DNA of 64,000 bases, taken from assembly GCF_964204645.1 (NCBI RefSeq), contig NC_134026.1, positions 29,158,650-29,222,649 on the forward strand, given 5' to 3'. Under the pieces are notes generated by a model. It was not told where the DNA came from. It saw only the letters and a program-made list of their open reading frames with translations, and did not search any database. The DNA is from Tubulanus polymorphus. Its lineage: Eukaryota > Nemertea > Palaeonemertea > Tubulaniformes > Tubulanidae. The position numbers were made by a program, and so were the translations under genes. Below, one piece after another: positions 11,201 through 20,034 of this stretch. Position 1 is the first letter of the stretch. Every line of letters starts with the position of its first letter.

Positions 11201-14200
11201 AAGAAAGAAAAGCGTTCTTTGAGCAAGTTCTCATCTACGAAGCATCAAAAGCACCGAGTCAGAAGAAGCAAGCTGGTAAAATCCTCTACTCTCTTCTATA
11301 TCTATGTGTTTAGTTTAAGGCGGTTTTGTGTGAGTTAATTTTCAGAATTTTTGCTTTAGATCGAAGTAAAAAATCTCGTAGATGTGAGTATGTCTGTTGA
11401 CACTGACTGACACAAACTTTAGATTAACTTTTATATTTCTGTTTGGATTTCCTTCGATAATGATGGCCGGGTTTTGACTACTGTTGACATATTTAATCTG
11501 ACTCTTGTTCTTGTTTGTTACCAGTATTGAAATGTTTTATCATAATTTGTAGATAATCCGTCAATTCGGCCTCGGAGAAATCAATCTCCATGTTTGACCC
11601 TTCATTATATTTTAGCGGAAAGGCAGTTAGAAGAATTACCGATAGCGCCACCTATGCCTCCTCGTCAGCTAACTGATATTGAGAAGAAACGACTGTTCGA
11701 ACAGGAAGAGAAAAACATGAGGGAACTTCGACTGTTTCTGAGAGATGTGATCAATAAACTCTCACGAGATCGCAAGTTCTCTATCTTTGCGAAACCAGTC
11801 GATATCGATGAGGTAAACGCAGTACTATTAGAACCTTAGATTCTTTTTATTCTGGATTCATACTTCTACTTGATTCCTTGAAAATTCTGGATTCATGCGC
11901 ATTTTCTAGTGATTTCTTGTTGGAACTTTGATGTAAACTGCTTCAAATTTTGGTGTATTCTCCTTGACTGCTCCTGAGGAGCATCCTCCCCCGGCAGGGA
12001 TCCGAACCTGATGGCATCGAGATTGCCATCAGGTTCGAGTCCCTGCAGAGGGAGGATGCTCAGGAGCAAAGTCGTCAAGTTCTGAAATGGCCAAATTGTA
12101 CGATTCAAGTTGGTGAATTATATTAATTTCTGCATGATTTTCTGTTTGTATAGGTGACAGATTACTACGAAATTATCAAGAATCCGATGGATTTAAGCAC
12201 AATGATGTCAAAAATCGATTTACACTGTTACGAAACTGTGAAGGATTTCACTAATGATATTGATCTGATCTGTAGCAATGCATTGGAATATAACCCAGAT
12301 AGAGCGCCAGCTGGTATGTGTTATCTACTGTACTCTATTCGATGTTTATTTCGTTTATTTATTTCAATCATGTTATCTTCAGATAAAGCTATCCGTCACC
12401 GAGCTTGCGCTCTCAGAGACACTACATTCGCCATTTTAACTGCTGAATTAAACGAAGAATTCGAAAAGGAATGCGAACAGATCAAAGCATCAAGACAGAA
12501 ACGAGGTATGTTAGTGATTGTACAGATAGTTTAGGGAGTTACTGTATATGATATTTAATCCTCCGATGAAAATCTGTTCATTCAAACACATCAATGTTAA
12601 TTCTTTAATATTGTGACTTAGATTTTCCAACAAAAAAATTACTAACTTAAGATTTCGCGCCAGTTACATCATGCACAGCATTTCGAGTAAAACTGAAAAT
12701 GGTATTTGTTATTTATAGGTGCGCAAGTTCAGAAGAATATTCCATCGTTTTACCATGTAAAACCTGTTGATGCTCAGCAACAGCGTTTCAGTCACAGAAT
12801 ACGAGGAATTGCAGCATGTGAGGAACCTACCGAAAACCTCGACGCATCATCAAAAGACAATGCTGCTGCTACTAGAAATTCCGAGAAAGAATCACAAACC
12901 CCTCAACGGTCATCGGCTAGTCGGAAAGCCGATGAAAAAGCAGTGAGCGATGCTCGTAATCGAAGCGCTACTAAAGTACGCAAAGCTAACTGTATTTACA
13001 GAACTCGTAGAGAAATGTTAGAATATGTGAAAAAGAGGAATAAACTGTCACCGTGGTGTAGATCGCGATCAGGCAGGAATCGCAGGAAAGTGATCATTAT
13101 ATCAGAAAGTGAATCGGAAGCAGAAGAAAAAGATGACGGGGAAAAAGGAAATGAAGAGAAGCAAAATGGTGAAGAAAATGATGATGCGGAGGAGGAAAGA
13201 GGGTTGGAGAAGTTGGTTAGTGGAAGCGAAAATGATAAAGATGAAGATGAAACTCGATGTAGATCTAGTTCACCGCGCGTTCATATTCCTGTTTCAAATC
13301 ATAATGAGTTATCGAACATCGAGAAAACTTTGGATAAACTCGAAGAGTTATCGCCGTCTTCAGCTACAATAGTGGAGCGTGATCACCCGTACAATGTGAG
13401 CCCTCAGTCTAAATCTAAAGTCACTAGTCCCGTGCCTCAGCCACCAGTATTAATTAATGAGGATTCGAACAAAGAAAATGATCCCGATCATACAGAGGAA
13501 ACTGTCCAGGTAATTATTGATCATCATCGTAGTCGAAATCTAGAAAAAATCGGGGAATTTTACCAAAGACCTGAGAAACTTAGAAAATTCAGTTAATGCT
13601 ATCTATCAACCACGTATATCAATGTGATTCACTGAAAAAAGAATGAATTTTAACTTTTTGAACCTTGAAATTTGTAAATGGGCAGAAAGTTGCCACCCTA
13701 TGACTAGCTCTTTATATCTGCTTATTATATTACATATTTATTTACTTTGTTAGACGGAAGGTTTAATGGAAACTGAAGTTTCAAATATTACCAACAAAGG
13801 ACCTGCTGAATTTGAGGAAAAAGATAGTGAAGGTATGTTTAATATGAATCCGCTTTAATGAAACAGTTTTTGGAAGGCGATCGATCTCGATATGGTGATT
13901 TATTGCAGAAACTCTAACATTCCGTTTGACGCGGGCGCGCAAGAATTCTGGTCCAAATACGGCGAGAGCACGGCAGATACTGGAGAATCCAGTCCCTTCG
14001 TTAATAGTTGATAAAGATGAACTCAGGAATTTATTACAATCAACCGTAGAACGCACACGAGGATATAACGTGGAGAAACTTGAAAGACTGCATTGTATGT
14101 TTAGTCAATGCATTTTTGAACATAGACGAAATTATGACAAATCTGCTCTAATAAATGTAAGTTCGTAGAAAACTTCTCAAATACGGATTGTTTGACAGTT

Positions 14201-14281
14201 GTTAGTACAGTAATCGTATTTGTTTGATATTTGTAGGATTTAAAACAAACACTGCTGAATTTTACATCACAGCATCAATGA
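5246..14281 (+). CDS. ATAD2: ATAD2/ATAD2B-type AAA+ ATPase and bromodomain chromatin protein
   Basis: ATAD2-family proteins (yeast Yta7/Abo1 relatives) are nuclear AAA+ proteins that bind acetylated histones and help histone turnover. The 26 exons read give 4536 bp, about 1511 codons: 5246-5350, 5500-5642, 5768-5787 (only 20 nt), 6135-6418, 6886-7090, 7183-7329, 7418-7523, 7914-8145, 8236-8377, 8773-8921, 9032-9280, 9524-9614, 9700-10017, 10250-10379, 10472-10658, 10753-10938, 11140-11275, 11360-11383, 11553-11591, 11616-11812, 12154-12313, 12383-12505, 12719-13509, 13754-13832, 13909-14156, 14237-14281. Order: basic N-terminus, Asp/Glu-rich tract (exons 5-6), first AAA domain with Walker A GPPGTGKT split by an intron, Walker [10 protein letters not shown] and arginine-finger segment [13 protein letters not shown] degenerate second AAA unit (from about 10470) lacks a Walker A. 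The bromodomain spans 11616-12505 and contains [14 protein letters not shown] and the acetyl-lysine-binding Asn in [12 protein letters not shown] conserved C-terminal helical tail follows. An in-frame ATG at 5180 would add 22 residues. The two small exons at 11360 and 11553 are optional in frame. Confidence 0.95.
7183..7247 (+). repeat. (GAT)n tract coding for poly-Asp in ATAD2
   Basis: Runs of GAT begin exactly at the splice acceptor of the sixth exon and encode Asp repeats interrupted by GluGly. The acidic tract is conserved as a feature in the family, while its length here depends on a perfect trinucleotide microsatellite, so it is likely to vary between individuals. Confidence 0.85.
7720..7870. 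mobile_element. Fragment of terminal-inverted-repeat element, related to 8471-8640
   Basis: The intron before the Ser-rich ATAD2 exon contains CAGTAGACC followed by CTCTAAATCGATACAGTTGG and later TATTCAGGAATGACTGATC. The same blocks recur in the following intron at 8480-8720. The TAGACC...TAAATCG.TACAGTTGG start resembles termini of small Tc1/mariner-like elements. Only the left part appears intact. Confidence 0.5.
8471..8640. mobile_element. Small terminal-inverted-repeat element (mariner-like MITE) in ATAD2 intron
   Basis: About 170 bp bounded by GTTCTACTAGGCCTAAATCG on the left and CGATTTAGGAAGGTTCTAC on the right, which are imperfect inverted repeats of each other. No coding capacity. 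A related fragment is in the previous intron. Assignment to Tc1/mariner rests on the end sequence only; the target duplication is not clear. Confidence 0.55.
9296..9412. repeat. Minisatellite (CTCGGAGGAGCACTCTTAC)n in ATAD2 intron
   Basis: Six units of about 19-20 bp, variants of CTCGGAGGAGCACTCTTAC and CCCGGAGGAGCACTCTTTC, start 16 bp after the donor of the exon ending at 9280. The array keeps an open frame running on from the exon, but the protein family continues directly into the exon at 9524, so it is intronic. Confidence 0.85.
11963..12079. repeat. Foldback (inverted repeat) in ATAD2 intron with tRNA box B-like arms
   Basis: Two arms of about 50 bp separated by about 10 bp read as near-perfect inverted copies: left contains GCATCCTCCC, GCAGGGATCCGAACCTGATGG; right contains CCATCAGGTTCGAGTCCCTG and GGAGGATGC. 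The right arm matches the RNA polymerase III box B consensus GGTTCGANTCC. It could be two head-to-head copies of a tRNA-derived SINE end. A transcript would form a long hairpin in the intron just before the bromodomain exon at 12154. Confidence 0.75.
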
Positions 14282-15414
14282 CAGAGACACTTAATAGTAA
14301 TTGATAATGGACCAACATGAAACTAGATACTGCAGGGATCCACATTGCCAACCAGTGGAGTTTTCTATAATGATTGTTGCGGCTGCCTTTTCAGTCAACT
14401 ATATGTATACTGTTTCCAGCATGTTCTCACTGTATGACTAACACAGAACTCTGGTGTGTAAGAACTAATCGAATCTAGTATAAAACGTACCAACAATGCT
14501 TGTCACCATTCAGTGCTTTTTCTACCGAGGTCAGTATTGATGTTGTTTGGAATATAGCGCGTAGATTACTTGATCGTGGTTGTATTGTGATTATTCATCA
14601 TTTAATGATTGTACAAATTTACCTATTTATATATTTTGGAGATTTATGTTTTACTTTTTGTATTAATCTGGTGAATGATATGTGTGCGCGTGTGTTTCTG
14701 ATCTCTCCGATTCTCCCTAGGGCTTCATTTATATGTAATATTAGTTCATTACGCGTAATTTATATGAGTGGATATGTGCAGTACAACTTGCTCTATTCCG
14801 ATCATTTCGGATGGACGATGAAATTAACCTGGTTCATCGGAAATATCGATTAAACATCATAATTTTATCAAAATGTATATATATATAAATGGACGGTAAT
14901 TAATCCAGATTCGAACTGATCGAATTAAGCGGGTTTGACTGAACTGAAACATTATATTTTGAATATCGTATAAGATTGTCGATGAAGACATTGTAGGTTT
15001 ATACTGGGTTAGTAGTATTGCGTCGAACTGTTATTGTAAAGTTGAATGTAATTTATACAAGTGAATAGTGGTTAAAAACTATGTCGATGATCTTTCAGTC
15101 TCTCTTTATTTGCTCAAGTCTTGTTGTTACTTGTACGTATATGCAAATGATGAAGTTGTTAATGTTTTCGCTCGGCGCGTAAAGTTCGGAAAAATATCAC
15201 TCAGGCTTCATATGTAATTTCCGGAAGTAGCAATAAGGTACATACGGTGAATGTAGAATAATAACTTTTTACAAGTATTGTTATTGCGCTTAAAAGCAAA
15301 ACTAAGAACGAGTGTATGTTACTATTGAGGTAAATAGCAGATAGCCGTTATTTGAAGATAGTTATCTGAAATAAACTAAATTATTATTAAAATGCAGAAT
15401 ATAAAATCCCCTTA

Positions 15415-15855
15415 GGGAGCGTTCACAAATTACGTACCTCAAAATCTCCCGTTTTTCTGACCCCCCTTGTACCACCTTTGTACCAAATTCACTGACCCCC
15501 CTCTTAGGTACGTACCATCGCACCCATGACCACCCCCCCCCCCAAATTATATTGATGCAAAGAACACAAATCCAAAAAAATATAAATACCTGATTTCATT
15601 AATGATGTAACAAAAGAATTAAGCAAGTATTGTTGTTTATTGATTTTATATACCGGGTACTAAAAGCCGATAAAACACCAACGGCTATTTTCATTTGAGT
15701 TTGGTACATAAAGTACGTACCAAGATTGATTAATACCCCCCTCCCTCAAAGTACGTACCTTTTTTGCTGACCCCCTCCCCCCATGTACCACTTTGTACCA
15801 AAATTCAGTAACCCCCCCTCCCCCCGATGGAGGTACGTAATTTATGAACGCTCCC
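15415..15855. mobile_element. 441-bp MITE with TTA target duplication (PIF/Harbinger-like)
   Basis: Left end GGGAGCGTTCACAAATTACG and right end CGTAATTTATGAACGCTCCC are inverted repeats with one mismatch across at least 25 bp. TTA occurs directly outside both ends (15412-15414 and 15856-15858). A 3-bp TWA duplication with GGG-starting ends suggests the PIF/Harbinger superfamily. Inside, two direct repeats of C-rich blocks (TGACCCCC with GTACCA...TTTGTACCAAA) flank an AT-rich centre. There is no transposase; the open frames that cross it are by-products. Confidence 0.8.
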
Positions 15856-16957
15856 TTATCAGATTCTGGTTGTACGTACCAGCTCTCATCAATAGAGCTA
15901 TATTTTTGCACTAAAGAGGCTGTACAGCTGAACCAATGCTGTGTGTCGATACTGATTGAGTAAATGCAGTTATATTCGAATTTTTTCTTGTATATAAGCA
16001 ATTAAATATTGACATTTTCTTGTAAATAAAAGAATTAATAATTTGATATGGTGTGTTATGATTGTGTCTGTATTTGGGAGAAGAGCTGCGCTTATGTCCA
16101 TTGAATGAACTCCAATATCCATTGAAACTATATCCATGAATCCTGAACAATTCCAAAAGCAGTAAACCAGTGATGAAAAAAAAAACAAATTGTTTTCTTT
16201 AATTTTGATACTGGATTAAACGGTACGTCATGTCAATTTAGGAAAGTCCATATTAGAATTTCGTTTCTTGTTCCAATTTACTCTAATCCCATTTTTGATT
16301 TTGGTCAAAGAGTAAGGCGGTATCAAATCATGCGTACAGGGTCGACAGTCTGTCCATGAGGATACTAGTTGTGATAAGTCAGACAAGTCATGATTAGGTA
16401 TTAAAGCAATTCACTAAGTGAAAAACTGCCACCTGCCACTTTTTTCCGCATTAAGCGTTAAATTTTGCTTAAGCCTACAAAAGTCATGTCATCGTTGATG
16501 CCGGTCCTCTGATAGAAGAAAAATAAACTCAAAAGAAAAACCATTCAGTAAATGATAATAATAATTAGATAATTACTCCAAACCTAAGATGAGATATTCG
16601 AATTATTTAGCAAAAGTAGTTTAAAGTGTATTTCCTTGACGAATGAAAATGAAGATGTTTTAATTTCAAAATGTCTGACTTTAACGCCCCCTGTAGGCCA
16701 AAAAACGAAAAAATTGTAAAAGGCATCCACCACACATGATAGGCCACATACTCTGCTATCAAATGAGCCATGATGCCAAGCTGTAACAAAAAATGCCGTG
16801 ATCGTCGAATTTTCCATGATTGGCTGGCTGACTAAATATTGAGTTTATTAATCACAATGCAATAAAAGTGGTAATCTTCAATTTGCCTCGTGCAAATTCA
16901 TACGCTCGCTGTTGTAATGTGGTCACATTTCTCTGGTGAAATTAATCCCTTAAGTTC

Positions 16958-17039
16958 CTAATCTTTGTTCCTTGGTGAAATAATGTACGTTCGATATTGA
17001 CCCTCGCCATCAATGACTCTCGCCTTTCTTTCCTGCCAC
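16958..17039 (-). other. Possible terminal coding exon, unassigned
   Basis: A TTATTTCAG acceptor on the minus strand opens a frame reading WQERKARVIDGEGQYRTYII and ending six residues later at TAG. The composition looks protein-like, but there is no confirmed upstream partner exon and I do not recognise it. The frame requires two bases from a preceding exon. It may equally be chance. Confidence 0.2.
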
Positions 17040-17129
17040 CTGAAATAATAAAAAGAAAGTATTTCTTAGTGGTTTAATTATTGATGTCGAAAAGTCTGTA
17101 AAACATTCTTTGAATTTAGTAAATTATAC

Positions 17130-17220
17130 AGCGGAACCTCGTTGCAACGAACTTCAGGGCACCAGAAAATCTGTTAGTTATAATTCGTTATATCAAGTAT
17201 GGAAATCATTGATATTGTCT
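17130..17220. mobile_element. Degenerate DNA transposon end
   Basis: The sequence CAGCGGAACCTCGTTGCAAC, followed by GAACTTCAGGGCACCAGAAA and TTCGTTATATCAAG, has the layout of the ends of small Tc1/mariner-type elements (CAG.GGAACCTCGTT..AACGAAC). I find only one end, so this is a fragment. Confidence 0.45.
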
Positions 17221-17270
17221 TATCTGCAATGAAAGTCTAGTTTTGTAATAACTGATAAATTCAACATTTA

Positions 17271-17442
17271 CCGTACGTTGCTGCCTCTATGCTCATCGTT
17301 AGCGGGATTTTTATACACTAACGTTAGTCAACTCTGGCAAGTTAAGGTCACGGAGTCTGGACAGCACGTCGATTGCCAGAGTTGACTTTAGTTAGTGTAT
17401 GAAAATCCCGCTAACGATGAGCATAGAGGCAGCACTGTACGG
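17271..17442. repeat. 170-bp foldback element
   Basis: Arms 17271-17340 and 17373-17442 are inverted copies with few mismatches (left: GCCTCTATGCTCATCGTTAG; right: CTAACGATGAGCATAGAGGC), separated by a loop of about 32 bp. No target duplication is evident. The right arm runs straight into the first unit of the minisatellite at 17443. Confidence 0.85.
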
Positions 17443-17815
17443 TCGGGACACCCCTGTACATCCTTTATTAAGCATCAGGACAACTCTGAATCAGTATCAG
17501 TAATTACTGGCTTTGAACCCGGGACACCCATGTACATCCTCTATTCAGCATCAATACCACTCTGAACCAGTATCAGTAATTACTTTATTCGAACCTGGGA
17601 CAACACCTGTACATCCTTTATTCACAGGATCACTCTGAACCAGTATCAGTAATTACTGGGTTCGAACCCGGGACACCCCCTGTTCATCCTTTATCCATCA
17701 GGACCACTCTGAATCACAGTAATTACTGGATTTGAACCCGGGACACCCCCGTGCACCCTCTATTCAGCATCAGGACCACTCTGAACCAGTATCAGTAATT
17801 ACTGGGTTCGAACCT
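17443..17815. repeat. Five-unit minisatellite with box B-like palindrome
   Basis: Five units of about 70-77 bp each hold the blocks CGGGACACCCC, GTACATCCT(T/C)TATTCA, AGCATCAGGACCACTCTGAA, CAGTATCAGTAATTACTG and GGGTTCGAACC. The end of each unit is the palindrome GGTTCGAACC, which matches the core of polymerase III box B. The units differ by small substitutions and deletions, so the array is not very recent. Confidence 0.85.
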
Positions 17816-18509
17816 TAGAGACGATCAGGAGGTCATCGGCTACATTTACCGAAAGCATGAAGAAAATAAAAACAATGATTTTTACAAGAGAAACAAATTT
17901 TACAAATCTCATGTAATTAATCATGTAATGTTAATATCAAAAGAAGGATACTGGGTGCCACTTTTAAAGGCAAAGTTAACAATTCAGGACTCTGCTTCTG
18001 TATATAAAAATCAAACCGATCATCAGTGGAAATATCAAATTAGCGGGTGATGAAATATATATGCCATCACAAAATTGCCGAAGGGCACTTGAATTTTAGA
18101 CCGTACAATGTATTGGGCAATACGGTCTGGATCCGCCCTTGATGGATAGTGACAATCAAAAAGATTGCTAATTTCATAATTACTCTTCGGCAGCTCAACA
18201 GTCGCTTCTAACCGGTCAACAAGTGTTAGGTGTGTCCGGGTTGAAGTGGTAAGCTGTATTGCCAATATTTGATTATCATGTTTTCCGGACATCCTCGTCT
18301 CCGCACAATGTTGGTGGGAATATTGGGTTGAAAAAAGAGTTGGATTGCAAGATAACAAAAAACCGCTGACTGGTGAACTAACAAAGTTCAGAGTAGCTAA
18401 ACGGATAAAGAATTTCAATCATATTTATTCTCATACAGTGTACAACAATTACACAAAATGCCAGGTTTGTGCTCGAGGTATTATAACGTTTTAAGCTCCT
18501 CAAACATGT

Positions 18510-18641
18510 GGACTGTATTTCAAAAACAGTCCAACCATGGACGTATAAACTATAAACTAGAGTTTATACATCCATGGTCCAACCATAGACTCTAAAACAG
18601 AAACGTCTATGGCCCACAACCATGGACTCTCGAGTCCATGG
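18510..18641. repeat. Cluster of four consecutive palindromes
   Basis: Four hairpin-forming sequences follow each other: 18510-18532 (GGACTGT...ACAGTCC), 18534-18578 (ACCATGGA.GTATAAACT and AGTTTATAC.TCCATGGT), 18583-18612 (CCATAGAC...GTCTATGG) and 18620-18641, a perfect 22-bp palindrome centred on CTCGAG and bounded by CCATGG. Three of the four share a CCAT(G/A)GAC stem end, so they appear to be derivatives of one another. Confidence 0.8.
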
Positions 18642-19145
18642 CTCCCCGCACTAAAACCAGAGATAAACCTGGCCAAATACTCTGGAAAGCGTAAGATTTA
18701 ATGAATCAATCTGATTTACATTTTTACTCTTTAAAATTTGACCCAGCCGGCCACCTATTTACCAAGGTATTACTTTAAAATCATGATCAAGCTAACCATA
18801 ACAGACCCGGCAGATAGAAATTAACTGATTACAAATTTCATTGATTTATGAAATGACCCGACCGATCAGGAAAAACAAGGTATCATTCTTAGCCTTAATA
18901 ATGACTTAGATTATTCAATGATAAAATCACTAGCTTTTAATATCACATATCATGCAAGGTCACTTCAAAGTTTTTATTCAAATTTCCACTCCAACTGATT
19001 CATACAATTTGAATCAATAGGAAAATAACAAAATTACACAAAGAATTGTAAACTTTGATCCATAAAACACCGACAATTGGGACTAGTCTGAATGTCTAAG
19101 ACTGTTAATTTGACATTTCATGATGTCACCGGGCATAAGTGACAA

Positions 19146-19311
19146 TCAACTTAGCTTTATGTATGCATGCATTCCTGTTGCCATGCAGGACAAGGTCAAG
19201 ACTGCCAGGTTCGGTTGCGGCAGGTCTTTCGGTGTTTGGTGGTACTTCAAGGTGGAGTCTTTTGTGGGCACTTCTGGTGGGCAGATTTTAGATGGGCCTT
19301 TCCGGATTAAC
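19146..19311 (-). other. Possible terminal coding exon, unassigned
   Basis: After a TCATTTCAG acceptor on the minus strand the frame runs 55 codons to TGA, beginning LIRKGPSKICPPEVPTKDS and ending HAYIKLS. The region is richer in G and C than its surroundings, and the frame has the same entry phase as the segment at 16958-17039. No family is recognised and no first exon is seen, so this could be a degraded gene copy or chance. Confidence 0.2.
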
Positions 19312-20034
19312 CTGAAATGAGTAAAAGAACGATATTCTGTAGTTACACAATCCTTTCCGTATACACTGACAGTTCATGCACCCCGAGATAACTAACTCAC
19401 ACAATGCACGAGGAAAGCGGTCTATTTGAGTCATGGGGGAAAAACCCACTTACCATGTATTCATGATTAATCGATCATCATTCATACTGTTATCACAGAA
19501 TCCCGTCAATAGACAGATTTTCATTAAAAAAAACTCCTTGATTCAATTGAGGGGAGACATATTAGGCTTTTTTTATTACTTGGAGCACCGATCCTCTGAA
19601 ATTCTGCCAAAAACTTCATGCTTACCACTCATAATTTGAAAAAAAAATGAAGCCTTGGTTATTTCATAAATATTTTATTTTTTCCATAAAAATAAACACA
19701 TGAAATGACAAGGACAAAAAGGACGGTAAACATCGAGAATGAATTCTAATTTCCTTCAAAACAAATTGTGTCTATCGATTGCCTTTAATACCTCTTTAAA
19801 AACTAAATTCAGTGATAAGATGGAAGACTGTTGATGCTAAAAGTGAAATAGTGCTTATCAGAGATTGCTTTATTATTACTCCTTATCAAACTATCCAATA
19901 TGGACAAACAAAAATTACATGTAGAAATCATTAAAATATTCTCACACTTTACATGAAGAGAATTTGTTCTTGTCGATTCACCAAACAAATACATTCAGAT
20001 TCTTTGTTCGTATATAAACCCGATAAAACAACAA

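Larger units (their letters stand above)
14282..20034. other. Repeat-rich tail-to-tail intergenic region between ATAD2 and SLC35B3
   Basis: The first several hundred bases are probably the ATAD2 3' UTR; a candidate AATAAA is at about 15370. The interval then holds the TTA-flanked MITE (15415-15855), a mariner-like fragment (17130-17220), a foldback (17271-17442), a five-unit minisatellite (17443-17815) and a palindrome cluster (18510-18641). An open frame of 127 codons at 18035-18418 (minus) has no recognisable domain. Two exon-like segments (16958-17039 and 19146-19311, minus) are listed separately with low confidence. Otherwise I see no gene here. Confidence 0.6.

Noticed and set aside
14500-14853. 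117-codon open frame after ATAD2
   Set aside because: Located in the presumed ATAD2 3' UTR, hydrophobic by T-richness, no recognisable homology or splice structure.
15660-16001. Minus-strand open frame of 113 codons
   Set aside because: Overlaps the right half of the 15415-15855 MITE; the repeated motifs come from the C-rich repeats read in frame.
17443-17815. CRISPR-like array
   Set aside because: The whole unit repeats, including the parts between conserved blocks; there are no unique spacers, and the surroundings are eukaryotic.
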